The translations under genes were made by a program, and so were the position numbers. Shown here piece after piece: positions 52,988 to 61,723 of a stretch of 64,000 bases of DNA (position 1 is its first letter; every line of letters begins with the position of its first letter). Source of the stretch: Streptomyces virginiae. GTDB taxonomy: Bacteria; Actinomycetota; Actinomycetes; Streptomycetales; Streptomycetaceae. Location of the stretch: positions 62,001-126,000 of the forward strand of contig NZ_JOAK01000004.1 of assembly GCF_000720455.1 (NCBI RefSeq), written 5' to 3'. The notes under the pieces are model-generated. The model searched no databases. It worked only from the letters and a program-made list of their open reading frames with translations, and was not told where the DNA came from.

Positions 52988-53006
52988 CTCGTACGAGGCG
53001 TACGAG
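52988..53006. promoter_or_regulatory. CTCGTACGAG palindrome with adjacent half-site
   Basis: CTCGTACGAG (52988-52997) is a perfect 10-base palindrome, followed by GCGTACGAG (52998-53006). It lies 75 bases before the MarR gene start and just upstream of a TACTCT hexamer (53023-53028) that may be the -10. It is a candidate MarR autoregulatory operator. Confidence 0.45.
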
Positions 53007-53071
53007 CCGCCGCAGGGCCGCGTACTCTGTCCCCCATCCTTGTCGGACCCACGCGAAGAGAGCCCACGGCC

Positions 53072-53593
53072 ATGCCTTCCTCCCCGGCCAATTCCGATCT
53101 GCCCGTGCCGGCCGATGCGCCTGCCGGAGCCGGTCTCCTCGACGCGCTCCAGCACCAGGTGGCGGTTTTCGCCCGCCGCGCCGAGCAGACCCGTCTGGGC
53201 GGTGTGGGCCAGGCCCGCAACTCGATGGACCGCGCCGCCTACCTGCTGCTCAACCGGCTCGACCTGGAAGGCCCGATGGGCGTCAAGGCGCTCGCCGGAG
53301 GCATGGGGATCGACTCCTCCACGGTGACCCGGCAGGTCGCGCCCCTGGTCGACGGCGGTCTGGTCAAGCGGACCTCGCACCCCGAGGACGGGCGGGCCGT
53401 GGTCCTCGCGCTGTCCCCGCGGGGGCTGGCGCGGCTGGAGGAGGTGCGCTCCTCGCGGCGCGAGCTCATGGCCCGGGTGACGGAGGGCTGGAGCGAGCAC
53501 GAGCGCGAGTCCTTCACCGGACTGCTGACGCGCTTCAACCTGTCGCTGTCGGAGCTGATGGCGGCCGTGGCCGAAGCCGGGCCCGCCTCCTGA
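53072..53593 (+). CDS. MarR-family transcriptional regulator
   Basis: This 173-residue winged-helix regulator has the recognition region GPMGVKALAGGMGIDSSTVTRQ and the wing KRTSHPEDGRAVVLALSPRG, both characteristic of MarR proteins. Long N- and C-terminal helices would form the dimer. The ATG at 53072 was chosen because the upstream frame is non-coding. It is divergent from ilvA. Its ligand and targets are unknown. Confidence 0.9.
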   Translation: MPSSPANSDLPVPADAPAGAGLLDALQHQVAVFARRAEQTRLGGVGQARNSMDRAAYLLLNRLDLEGPMGVKALAGGMGIDSSTVTRQVAPLVDGGLVKRTSHPEDGRAVVLALSPRGLARLEEVRSSRRELMARVTEGWSEHERESFTGLLTRFNLSLSELMAAVAEAGPAS

Positions 53594-53643
53594 GCGGAGT
53601 GTGTCCGTCCTCTTGACCTGACCGGTCCCACCGGCCGCACTAT

Positions 53644-54072
53644 GTGAATATGCGGGCGGTTGATCAACAGGCGGGCTCCTACGGCGAGTTCGAAGCCTTC
53701 GTCGCGGGTGCGGCCGGGCGCCTCCTGCACGTCGCGGTACTGCTGACCGGTGAACCCGAGTCGGCACGACGGCTGCTCGCGGGCGCGCTGGCACGTACGT
53801 ACGCGAACTGGCGGCGGCTGCGCGCGGACGACCCGTACGACTTCACCCGCCACGAGCTGTGCGAGGCCTTCGCCCGGACCGGCTGGCGCCACCACGGCGG
53901 GACCGGGGTGCTGGCGCGGCTGAGTCCGCCGGAGCGGCTCGTGCTGGTCCTGCGGCTCTACGAGGGGGTCGCTGAGGAGGTCACGGCGGCGCAGCTCGGG
54001 ATGCCGGTGGAGCGGGTGCGGGTGTTGTGCAACCGGGCCGTGTCCCTGCTGAGGGCCCGGGAGGCGGCGTGA
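53644..54072 (+). CDS. Small sigma-factor-like protein (degenerate ECF/SigE type)
   Basis: This 142-residue protein resembles the short actinobacterial SigE-type ECF factors. A region-2-like N terminus (YGEFEAFVAGAAGRLLHVAVLLTG) is followed by a region-4-like C terminus (LSPPERLVLVLRLYEG, LGMPVERVRVLCNRAVSLLR). The region 2 DNA-melting part is short and weakly conserved, so activity as a true sigma factor is uncertain. The start is uncertain between the GTG at 53644 and the ATG at 53650. Its TGA overlaps the GTG of the next gene. Confidence 0.7.
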   Translation: MNMRAVDQQAGSYGEFEAFVAGAAGRLLHVAVLLTGEPESARRLLAGALARTYANWRRLRADDPYDFTRHELCEAFARTGWRHHGGTGVLARLSPPERLVLVLRLYEGVAEEVTAAQLGMPVERVRVLCNRAVSLLRAREAA

Positions 54073-54323
54073 GCGGGCTCCCGGACCGGAAGGAAGCCCA
54101 GGTCAAGCGGCTCCTGGAGGGCCCGTACCCGGTGGTGCCGACGGGTCTGGCCGCGGGCGCGGCGGCCCGCGGGGACCGGCTGCTGCGGCGGCGCCGGGCG
54201 CTGCGCAGGCTCGGCTGGGCGGTGCTGTTCGCCGCGGCGGTGGCCTTCACGGTCTGGGCCTCCCTGACCCGCCCCTGGGCGGGCCCCCCGAGCGGCATCT
54301 CCCCACCCCTGGAGGGCTGGTAG
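54069..54323 (+). CDS. Small membrane protein coupled to the sigma-like gene
   Basis: This 84-residue protein has one transmembrane helix (about 49-65, LGWAVLFAAAVAFTVWASL). The cytoplasmic N-terminal half (VSGLPDRKEAQVKRLLEGPYPVVPTGL) is followed by an arginine-rich stretch before the helix. The GTG start overlaps the sigma-like stop (GTGA), so the two are translated together. The layout is that of a sigma factor with a minimal membrane-bound partner. No zinc-binding anti-sigma motif is present. Confidence 0.75.
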   Translation: MSGLPDRKEAQVKRLLEGPYPVVPTGLAAGAAARGDRLLRRRRALRRLGWAVLFAAAVAFTVWASLTRPWAGPPSGISPPLEGW

Positions 54324-54339
54324 CCCCGCCCTTCGCACC

Positions 54340-54450
54340 CAGCCTCGCCGGCGTTCGAGGCGCGGGGGCCGGGCAGAGCCCGGTGCCCGGCGGAGCCGGG
54401 TTTCCCGGGGCGCCGCCCCAGACCTCGCACCTCAATCGCCGGCGAGGCTG
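54340..54450. repeat. 111-base inverted-repeat element
   Basis: CAGCCTCGCCGGCG (54340-54353) and CGCCGGCGAGGCTG (54437-54450) are perfect 14-base terminal inverted repeats. Both ends continue into related GAGGCGCGGGG-type sequence, matching the single copy at 18672-18700. The interior holds further GC-rich inverted words around 54366-54412. It lies between the small membrane protein gene and the convergent cystathionine gamma-synthase gene and may also terminate transcription. Confidence 0.75.
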
Positions 54451-54496
54451 AACTGGCCCGCCGGGTCCGGGCGGAGCCCGGCGGGGGGGTGGGGTG

Positions 54497-55654
54497 TCAG
54501 CCCAGTGCCTGCGTCAGGTCCGCGATCAGGTCGTCGGCGTTCTCGATGCCGACCGAGACGCGGATCAGGTCCGCGGGGACCTCCAGCGCCGAACCGGCCA
54601 CCGACGCGTGCGTCATGCGGCCCGGGTGCTCGATGAGGGACTCGACGCCGCCCAGGGACTCGGCCAGCGTGAAGATCTTGGTGCGGCCGCAGACCGCGAC
54701 GGCCTCTTCCTCGCCGCCGGCGACCTGGAAGGAGACCATGCCGCCGAAGTTGCGCATCTGCTTGGCGGCGATCTCGTGGCCCGGGTGCTCGGCCAGGCCC
54801 GGGTAGAGGACCTTGGTGACCTTCGGGTGCCGCTTGAGCACCTCGACGATCTTCGCCGCGTTCTCCGCGTGCCGGTCCATGCGCACGGCGAGGGTCTTGA
54901 TGCCCCGCAGCACGACCCACGAGTCGAACGGCCCGGCCACCGCGCCCATCGCGTTCTGGTGGTAGGCCAGCTCCTCGCCCAGCGCCTCGTCCGCGGTGAC
55001 CAGCGCGCCGCCGACCACGTCGGAGTGCCCGCCCATGTACTTGGTCAGCGAGTGCACGACCACGTCCGCGCCCAGCGCCAGGGGCTGCTGGAGGTACGGC
55101 GAGGCGAAGGTGTTGTCCACGACCAGCTTGGCGCCGGCCGTCCGCGCGATGTCGGCGACGACGGCGATGTCGGTGATGCCGAGCAGCGGGTTGGAGGGGG
55201 TCTCGACCCAGATGACCTTCGTCTTCGGGGTGAGTGCGGCCCGTACGGAATCGGCGTCGGAGGTGTCGGCCACCGACCACTCCACGCCCCAGCGGGAGAC
55301 GACCTTCGCGAAGAGGCGGAAGGTGCCGCCGTAGGCGTCGTTCGGGATGACCACGTGGTCGCCCGGGGAAAGCAGCGTACGCAGCAGGCAGTCCTCGGCG
55401 GCCAGTCCGGACGCGAAGGCGAGGCCGCGCCGGCCGCCCTCCAGCGCCGCGAGGTTCTCCTCCAGCGCGGTGCGGGTCGGGTTGGCGCTGCGGCTGTACT
55501 CGTAACCGCCGCGCAGGCCGCCGACGCCGTCCTGCTTGTACGTGGAGACCTGGTAGATCGGGGGCACGACCGCGCCGGTCAGCGGGTCCGCCGTGTTGCC
55601 CGCGTGGATCGCGCGGGTCTCGAAGCTCTGGTGCTCGTGGCTGTCGTCGCTCAT
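54497..55654 (-). CDS. metB: Cystathionine gamma-synthase / gamma-lyase
   Basis: This 385-residue fold-type I PLP enzyme acts in transsulfuration. The PLP lysine lies in VVHSLTKYMGGHSD. Other family motifs are YEYSRSANPTR, ASGLAAEDCLL and TFTLAESLGGVESLIEHPGRMTH-type sequence. Sequence inspection does not separate synthase from lyase with certainty, but the actinobacterial orthologue at this position is usually called cystathionine gamma-synthase. It appears leaderless, with its -10 at 55661-55666. Confidence 0.9.
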   Translation of the reverse strand: MSDDSHEHQSFETRAIHAGNTADPLTGAVVPPIYQVSTYKQDGVGGLRGGYEYSRSANPTRTALEENLAALEGGRRGLAFASGLAAEDCLLRTLLSPGDHVVIPNDAYGGTFRLFAKVVSRWGVEWSVADTSDADSVRAALTPKTKVIWVETPSNPLLGITDIAVVADIARTAGAKLVVDNTFASPYLQQPLALGADVVVHSLTKYMGGHSDVVGGALVTADEALGEELAYHQNAMGAVAGPFDSWVVLRGIKTLAVRMDRHAENAAKIVEVLKRHPKVTKVLYPGLAEHPGHEIAAKQMRNFGGMVSFQVAGGEEEAVAVCGRTKIFTLAESLGGVESLIEHPGRMTHASVAGSALEVPADLIRVSVGIENADDLIADLTQALG

Positions 55655-55666
55655 GGTCAGATGCTA
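55655..55666 (-). promoter_or_regulatory. Leaderless-type -10 box for metB
   Basis: On the minus strand TAGCAT (55666-55661) lies 6 bases before the metB ATG (55654), with no ribosome binding site between. This is a leaderless arrangement. Confidence 0.6.
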
Positions 55667-55731
55667 TGCCCAGGCCCGGTGTGCACCCCCCCTATTGGCC
55701 TGCCGGGCCCTCGGTCTGGTTCGCTGGAGGC

Positions 55732-56838
55732 ATGGAGATTCTGTGGTTCCTGTTCGCGGTGCTCATGATCGTGTTCATCGTCGGCCCGTTCGTCCGGCGC
55801 AGGCGCGGCGGCGTACGTCTGGTCGCGCCGGGCAGCCCCGACGCCGCCGACCCGGCGAACTACGGATTCGACCGGCAGGAAGACCTCGACATCCGCATCC
55901 CCGGGCCCGACCAGGACCTGATGGACGCCCTCGACAACGTGCGGCGCACCGGGCAGTGGCAGGCGGCCTCGCAGCTGCTCGCCGGTACCCCGCGGGAGGG
56001 CGAGCGGCGCTGGCAGCGCGTACAGGCCTTCGGCGGGGCGGCGGCGCTGGAGCTCGTCGCGCAGCCGGGTGTGGGCGCGCAGTGGCTGAAGGCGTGGCGG
56101 CTGGAGGCGGACAAGGACGCGGGCGGCGCGCAGGTGCACGCGGAGCTGCTGGTGCAGCAGGCGTGGCGGCACTCGGGCGGCGTCGGGTCCGAGGACCACC
56201 GGATCATCCTGGAGGAGGCCCGGGAGGCGTGCCGCAAGGCCGCGCTGCTGGCGCCGGGGGACCCCGTCCCGTACATCACGGAACTGGCGATCGCGCGGGG
56301 ACTGGCGTACCCGGAGGCGCAGTTCGACGAGCTGTGGGCGAAGGTCATCGACCGGGCGCCGGAGCACATGGGCGCGCACCTGGCGGCGCTGCACTATTGG
56401 TGCGCGAAGTGGCACGGTTCGCGGGAGAAGGCCGACGCCTTCTCGCACGCGGCCGCGGCGCGCGCCCCGCAGGGCTCGCTGCTGGCGGCGCTGCCGCTGT
56501 TCGCGCTGTACGAGAACCTGCCGGACGTCATCCTGAGCAGCGGTTTCTACCGGAGCGAGGCCGTGACGCGGGCGGTGGAGGGCGCGCTGTACGCGGTGCG
56601 CACGGCCCGGCAGGACGACCCGATGCTGGCGCACGTACGGCACCTGCTGCTGCTGTTCCTGGTCAACATGGAGCGGTGGGCGGAGGCGATGGAGCAGGTC
56701 CGGCACGTGGACGGGTACGTGGGCGCGCTGCCGTGGTCGGCGGCGCAGGACCCGGCGGCGCAATACGCGGTCTACCGGGCCCTGGCGGTGGCCGGCTACG
56801 AGGCGAACGGCGGGTCCCCGGCGACGCTGCCCCGGTAA
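55732..56838 (+). CDS. Membrane-anchored helical-repeat protein, paralogue of the 58678 gene product
   Basis: This 368-residue protein has one N-terminal transmembrane helix (MEILWFLFAVLMIVFIVGPFV). A helical-repeat-like cytoplasmic domain follows, with ERRWQRVQAF, WLKAWRLEAD, EEAREACRKAALLAPGDPVPY, LAALHYWCAKWHGS and RHVDGYVGALPW. These match the product of the gene at 58678-59832 in order and spacing, so the two are paralogues flanking an M48 protease gene. The ATG has GGAGG upstream. I do not recognise a named function. Confidence 0.78.
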   Translation: MEILWFLFAVLMIVFIVGPFVRRRRGGVRLVAPGSPDAADPANYGFDRQEDLDIRIPGPDQDLMDALDNVRRTGQWQAASQLLAGTPREGERRWQRVQAFGGAAALELVAQPGVGAQWLKAWRLEADKDAGGAQVHAELLVQQAWRHSGGVGSEDHRIILEEAREACRKAALLAPGDPVPYITELAIARGLAYPEAQFDELWAKVIDRAPEHMGAHLAALHYWCAKWHGSREKADAFSHAAAARAPQGSLLAALPLFALYENLPDVILSSGFYRSEAVTRAVEGALYAVRTARQDDPMLAHVRHLLLLFLVNMERWAEAMEQVRHVDGYVGALPWSAAQDPAAQYAVYRALAVAGYEANGGSPATLPR

Positions 56839-56840
56839 CG

Positions 56841-56866
56841 GGCGCCCGCCCCCGGTAGCGGGCGCC
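56841..56866. terminator. Hairpin after the first anchored paralogue gene
   Basis: GGCGCCCGC (56841-56849) pairs with GCGGGCGCC (56858-56866) around an 8-base loop, 3 bases after the stop at 56838. There is no T-run. The remainder to 57082 holds the M48 gene leader and no other gene. Confidence 0.55.
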
Positions 56867-57082
56867 GGCCTTCGGTGCGGGTGCCCGCCCTCGGTGCGGA
56901 CCCGCGCCGAGGGGCGGCTCGTCCGCGGCTCCCTACTCACGGGTACCCCCCACGACCAGCGGCGACGGGCGGTGAATAAAGTTGCCGTCAACAATCTCTG
57001 AGCCGCATCATGCGGCGTGGCGGCCATCGGCCCTCGCCACGCACCTCAGCACCGCTTTCATCCCGTGGGGGGATCTGTCCAT

Positions 57083-58681
57083 ATGGGCGCTTCTTTGCGT
57101 GCCGTGCGCGCGCTCGTCCTGCTCGCAGGCTTCTACCTGCTCGGCGTCATCCTGCTCGCCGCCCTCGTCGGCGTCGACTTCGCCGTCGTCACCTGGCTGC
57201 ACGGCCCGGTCGCCTTCAAGATCATAATCGTATCGGTCGTCCTCGCCGTCCCGATCGTCCGCGGCCTGTTCATGCTCCGCACCCCCAAGGGCGAGCCGCC
57301 GGCCGGCATCACCGTCACCGAGGCGCAGGAACCCCTGCTGTGGCAGACCGTGCGCGAGATCGCGCAGCAGGTCGGCACCCGCGCCCCCGACGAGATCGTG
57401 CTGATCGACGAGGTGAACGCGGCCGTCGCCGAGGACGCCGCTCTGCTGGGCCTGCGGCCCGGAACCCGCCGTCTCTACCTCGGCCTGCCTCTGATGACGG
57501 GCCTGGACGAGATGCAGCTGCGCGCCGTGCTCGCCCACGAGATGGGCCACTACGCCAACTTCGACACCCGCCTCACCCCGCTGATCGCCCGCGGCCGCGC
57601 CCAGCTGATCCGTACGATCGGCCACTTCCACGAGCGCGCCGACAAGAAGGTCGCCAAGGAGCGGGCCCGCCAGGAGAAGCGGGACGAGAAGCGGGTCGCC
57701 AAGGGCAAGGGCGCCAAGGGCGTCGACACCTCCGGTGAGGGTGCGACGTACCGCGCCATGGCCAAGATCTACATGGCGTACGGCAACTTCTACGTGCGGG
57801 CCACCCGCACCACCTCCCGCCGCCAGGAGCTCGCCGCCGACCTCGCCTCGGTGCGTGTCGCCGGCCGGGACTCCGCCGCGTCCGCGCTGCGCGAGATCAA
57901 CGCCCTGGACTCCGCCCACGACTTCTACATGAGCTCCTACGCCACCCTCGGCGTCGGCGCCGGCCTGCTGCCCCGCCCCGGCGAGGTCTTCGGCGGCCTG
58001 CGCAAGCTGCTCGACGCCCGCGCGGAGGACCTGGACGACCTGCGCCGGGAGCTGTCGACCGAGCCCGCCTCCCCGTACGACTCCCACCCGCCGCTCGCCG
58101 AGCGCGTCGCCCGGATCGAGGCCCTGCCCGACGACGGCCGCGGCGGGCAGAGCGCCCGTCCCGCCCTGGAGCTGCTGTCCGACGCGGGCGCCGCGCTGGC
58201 CGCGCTGGAGCAGGTCGTCCTCACCCCGGAGGCCCTCGCGCTCAAGCGGGTCGACTGGGAGGACCTCGTCCACGAGTCGATGACGCAGTACGTCGGCCAG
58301 GGCGCGGAGGAGATCCGCGAGGCCTTCGCCGCCGAGGGCGCCGGCCCGGGGCTGCCCGCCCTGCTCGACGCGGTCGACGCCGACCCGGCGGTGCTGTGGC
58401 GGATCGCCGACCGCTTCCCGAAGTCGCAGGAGGCGGCGGCCGCCACGGGCCGCACGGCCCGCGAGTTCGCCCGCCCGGTCGTCCGGCGCGCCCTGAACCA
58501 GCTGGTGACGGTGGAGCTGACGGGCCGCGGCGCCGCCCGCTGGCAGCTGTCCTGGTCCGACTCGGCCTCCCTGTGCTACCCGGCCGACGGCTTCGAGGAG
58601 CAGCTGCGGCTCGCCCTGGACGCGGCCGTCGCCGACCTGCCCGACACCGAACCCCTGCGAAAGCTGGTGCTTGCCCCGTGA
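57083..58681 (+). CDS. M48-family membrane metalloprotease
   Basis: This 532-residue protein has two N-terminal transmembrane helices (about 12-35 and 45-65). An M48 peptidase domain follows with HExxH in AVLAHEMGHYANFD and the third zinc ligand in RRQELAADLAS. A Lys/Arg-rich insert (about 190-220, KKVAKERARQEKRDEK) and a long C-terminal domain ending LRKLVLAP follow. HtpX-like M48 enzymes degrade damaged membrane proteins. The ATG at 57083 has a GGGGGGA site. The TGA overlaps the GTG of the next gene. Confidence 0.9.
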   Translation: MGASLRAVRALVLLAGFYLLGVILLAALVGVDFAVVTWLHGPVAFKIIIVSVVLAVPIVRGLFMLRTPKGEPPAGITVTEAQEPLLWQTVREIAQQVGTRAPDEIVLIDEVNAAVAEDAALLGLRPGTRRLYLGLPLMTGLDEMQLRAVLAHEMGHYANFDTRLTPLIARGRAQLIRTIGHFHERADKKVAKERARQEKRDEKRVAKGKGAKGVDTSGEGATYRAMAKIYMAYGNFYVRATRTTSRRQELAADLASVRVAGRDSAASALREINALDSAHDFYMSSYATLGVGAGLLPRPGEVFGGLRKLLDARAEDLDDLRRELSTEPASPYDSHPPLAERVARIEALPDDGRGGQSARPALELLSDAGAALAALEQVVLTPEALALKRVDWEDLVHESMTQYVGQGAEEIREAFAAEGAGPGLPALLDAVDADPAVLWRIADRFPKSQEAAAATGRTAREFARPVVRRALNQLVTVELTGRGAARWQLSWSDSASLCYPADGFEEQLRLALDAAVADLPDTEPLRKLVLAP

Positions 58682-59832
58682 TCGGCCTCTACGTCCTGGG
58701 CGCCATGCTGCTGTTCGGGGCCTTCAAGATCCTGCGCGGCGCCTACTACATCCGCAAGGCGAAGCGGCTGGAGGCGGAGGTCACCGCCATCGAGGCGCGG
58801 ACCGATGCCCTGAACGCCGAGACGGCCGGCATCAAGGCCGAGCGTAAGGCGCAGCAGGCCGCGGCGGTCGTGGCACTGGGCTTCGTGCCGGAGGCCGATC
58901 TCGACACGGACAACGCGCTGCCGGTGTCGCCCGAGCGGACGGCCGCCGTCGCGGCGGTCAAGGCCGGCGACTGGGAGGCGGGCGCCGCCTACCTCGACGC
59001 GGCCGGGCAGGACTGGGAGGAGCGCTGGCAGCGCGTGCGCCCCCTGTCCGAGCTCGCTGCCGAGGACGACGCCTGGCTGCTGGCCTGGCGCGCGGCCAGG
59101 CCGTCGGACCCGTCCGCGGCGCTGGTGAACGCGGACACGGGCGTCCTGGTGGCGTGGAACGTGCGGGGCTCCGCGCGGGCCAGCCACACCACGCAGGAGC
59201 AGTTCCGGATCTTCCGCGAGCTGCTGCTCAAGGCGCGGGAGCAGGCGCGGGAGGCGCAGCGGCTGGCGGACCCCGCGGACCCGGTTCCGTACATGGTGGA
59301 GCAGTCCATCAGCCAGGGCCTGGGCTACTCGCACGAGGAGTACCGGGAGCTGTGGTCGCAGATCGTCGAGCGCGACCCGAAGAACCTGTCGGCCCACACG
59401 AGCGCCATGCAGTACTGGAGCCAGAAGTGGCGCGGCTCGCACGAGCTGGCGCTCGCGTTCGCGCGGGAGTGCGCCGCGTCGGCCGAGCCGGGTGAGCTGC
59501 TGTCCGCGCTGCCGCTCATCGCCTACGTCGAGCAGGAGCTGCACGAGTCGGACCTGAAGCCGGAGACCTTCTTCAAGGAGCCGGAGGTCCTCGCGGCGGT
59601 GGAGGCCGCCCTGGCCGACCTGGCGGCGGCCGATCCGGCCGACTGGCGGTCGATCCGGCTGCGCCACCTGCTGGCGTGGTTCCTGTTCTGGCAGGACCGG
59701 GACGCGGAGGCGGTCGAGCAGTTCCGCCACATCGACGGACACATCGGGGCGATGCCCTGGTACTACTGGTCGCCGTCGCGGTACGTGTACGCGCGGGACT
59801 GGGCGGTGCGCGAGGTCACGCCGGGCCTGTGA
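58678..59832 (+). CDS. Membrane-anchored helical-repeat protein, paralogue of the 55732 gene product
   Basis: This 384-residue protein has one N-terminal transmembrane helix ([23 protein letters not shown]) and a coiled coil (about 28-62, [20 protein letters not shown]). A domain homologous to the product of the 55732 gene follows ([55 protein letters not shown]). The GTG start overlaps the M48 stop (GTGA), so it is probably the protease's partner. No enzymatic motif is visible. Confidence 0.8.
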   Translation: MIGLYVLGAMLLFGAFKILRGAYYIRKAKRLEAEVTAIEARTDALNAETAGIKAERKAQQAAAVVALGFVPEADLDTDNALPVSPERTAAVAAVKAGDWEAGAAYLDAAGQDWEERWQRVRPLSELAAEDDAWLLAWRAARPSDPSAALVNADTGVLVAWNVRGSARASHTTQEQFRIFRELLLKAREQAREAQRLADPADPVPYMVEQSISQGLGYSHEEYRELWSQIVERDPKNLSAHTSAMQYWSQKWRGSHELALAFARECAASAEPGELLSALPLIAYVEQELHESDLKPETFFKEPEVLAAVEAALADLAAADPADWRSIRLRHLLAWFLFWQDRDAEAVEQFRHIDGHIGAMPWYYWSPSRYVYARDWAVREVTPGL

Positions 59833-59915
59833 GGCGAGCAGCGGGGCGGGTCGGAGCGGGTCGGGGAATCCCGGCCCGCCCTCCGCGCGTTGTCACTCCC
59901 ACAAGGAGGGAATCC

Positions 59916-60584
59916 ATGTTCTCGTACCGCCGCACGCCCGAGCTCCCCACCCGCGAGGAGGCCCTGACGGGCCGCGCGGAGCCGCTGTTCGATCTTCCCG
60001 AGAAGCACACCGTGCTGGGCAATCCGCTGGCCGGCCCGTATCCGGCCCACCTGGAGGTCGCCGACTTCGGCCTGGGCTGTTTCTGGGGCGCGGAGCGCAA
60101 GTTCTGGCAGACCCCCGGGGTGTGGACCACGCTGGCCGGCTACCAGGGCGGTTACACCGAGAATCCGACGTACGAGGAGGTGTGCTCGGGCCTGACGGGT
60201 CACACGGAGGTCGTCCGCGTGGTCTTCGACCCCGCGCAGGTCTCCTACGCCACGCTCCTGAAGCTCTTCTGGGAGTCCCACGACCCCACCCAGGGCTTCC
60301 GCCAGGGCAATGACGTCGGCACCCAGTACCGCTCGGCGCTCTACACCCACTCCCCCGCCCAGCAGGCGACGGCGGAGGCCTCCCGCACGGCCTACCAGCA
60401 GGTCCTGGCCTCCTCGGGCTACGGCGAGATCACCACGGCGGTCCTCCCTGCGGCGGAGCGCCCCTTCTGGCCCGCGGAGGCCGGCCACCAGCAGTACCTG
60501 GACAAGAACCCGGGCGGCTACTGCGGCATCGGCGGCACGGGCGTCTCCTGCCCGATCGGCGTGGCCGCGGCCCCCGGCGAGTAG
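59916..60584 (+). CDS. msrA: Peptide-methionine (S)-S-oxide reductase MsrA
   Basis: This 222-residue enzyme repairs oxidised methionine in proteins. The catalytic cysteine lies in [13 protein letters not shown], and the recycling cysteines at the C terminus are [13 protein letters not shown]. Family motifs [35 protein letters not shown] and AEAGHQQYL are present. It has a strong AAGGAGG site before the ATG and is followed by a long perfect hairpin. Confidence 0.96.
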   Translation: MFSYRRTPELPTREEALTGRAEPLFDLPEKHTVLGNPLAGPYPAHLEVADFGLGCFWGAERKFWQTPGVWTTLAGYQGGYTENPTYEEVCSGLTGHTEVVRVVFDPAQVSYATLLKLFWESHDPTQGFRQGNDVGTQYRSALYTHSPAQQATAEASRTAYQQVLASSGYGEITTAVLPAAERPFWPAEAGHQQYLDKNPGGYCGIGGTGVSCPIGVAAAPGE

Positions 60585-60601
60585 CCCCCGCACAAGCGCC
60601 A

Positions 60602-60642
60602 CCCCCGGTTCCGGGAGGCCCCCGGCCTCCCGGAACCGGGGG
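60602..60642 (+). terminator. Perfect 19-base stem terminator after msrA
   Basis: CCCCCGGTTCCGGGAGGCC (60602-60620) pairs with GGCCTCCCGGAACCGGGGG (60624-60642) around a CCC loop, 17 bases after the msrA stop. There is no T-run, but the stem is among the longest in this window. The region on to 60872 has weaker coding bias and no supported gene. Confidence 0.85.
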
Positions 60643-60872
60643 CGCTCCGACCGGTGTGTGCGCTTCCAGAGCCTGCCGGAGCCGAAACGCCACGCTGAGC
60701 GCTGGGCGGAGTACGCCTCCCCCTCGACCGCCACAGCCCGGTCCTCGCCGAGCTCTTCGGGGCGGCGAGGTGTGCGTGGTGAACACCGGGACGGCAGACA
60801 CCAGAGGACAGGGGTGGGTACCTTCAGGGACCCCGCCGGTCTCACGGACCGGCTGTTGTCCTTGGAGGCGGG

Positions 60873-61700
60873 ATGCGGGAGTTGCTCTACCTGTCCAGTG
60901 CGAAACTCGACGAGTTCTTACCCGGCAGGAGTGGCGAATTCTTCAACCGGGCATGGGAGGCGGAAGTATCGGCGCTCGGCACGGGAGCTCGCCTCGCTGT
61001 AGGCGAACGCCCGTCAACCGAAGAGCCGCTGGGGCAGCGACTGGAGCAGGCGCTTTCCCACATCAGCGCCAAGTGTGACGCGCATCAGGCCGTTCCGGGC
61101 TCCTGTCACTCCTTGATGTCCTACGACTGGCTTGAGTTCACAGGGTTCTTTCGACACGGGCCCAGAAAGCGCGACTGGGGACTCGAAGACAGGGGTGTCT
61201 ACACCTTCATGTCGCTTGAGGGTCCTTCTTGTTCATCAGGGCGCGACGACACATGCGACGGCATTCAGGTCATCCTCTGCGGATCACGAAAGCATGTCCT
61301 GGCGGAAGTCGAGGCCCCACCGACCCGGATGGGATCCGGGTCCGACTGGCTGCACGACCTGGCCGCCGCCTTGGTCGCGAGGGAAGCGCAAGGGGATACG
61401 TCGCTGCCCGATGCCCTTCATTCCACCAGTCGGCGGGACAAGGAGTTCGCTGCGCGCTCGGCCTACGACATGCTACTGACCGACTACGAGGGTCCTGCGT
61501 ATCTTCACGGCCATGCACGGGTGTTGTGCAATTTCCCTCCCGGCGTGTGGCAACACAGACTGATCGTGGCAACCCCCCTGTACGTCGAAGCCCTGCCGCA
61601 CCCCCGGCTCGGGGCAATCGAGATCGCAACCGAAGGGGCCTCCTCCCGGAGTCCGTGGCACAGGCTGCGGCGGATCACGCGTCGAAATACCGGCGGGTGA
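60873..61700 (+). CDS. Accessory protein of unknown function (SAVMC3_10250-like), with a TTA codon
   Basis: This 275-residue soluble protein resembles the streptomycete SAVMC3_10250/DUF7019-type proteins in its N terminus (MRELLYLSSAKLDEFLPG) and in the central CDGIQVILCGSRKHVLAEV and LIVATPLYVEALP. I am only moderately sure of that family. Codon use is less GC-biased than its neighbours. Codon 16 is TTA (60918-60920), rare in Streptomyces, so expression may depend on the bldA tRNA. There is no clear ribosome binding site. It is convergent with the alcohol dehydrogenase gene, 23 bases away. Confidence 0.75.
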   Translation: MRELLYLSSAKLDEFLPGRSGEFFNRAWEAEVSALGTGARLAVGERPSTEEPLGQRLEQALSHISAKCDAHQAVPGSCHSLMSYDWLEFTGFFRHGPRKRDWGLEDRGVYTFMSLEGPSCSSGRDDTCDGIQVILCGSRKHVLAEVEAPPTRMGSGSDWLHDLAAALVAREAQGDTSLPDALHSTSRRDKEFAARSAYDMLLTDYEGPAYLHGHARVLCNFPPGVWQHRLIVATPLYVEALPHPRLGAIEIATEGASSRSPWHRLRRITRRNTGG

Positions 61701-61723
61701 CGGCGAGTTGCAGTGGCGGCAAT

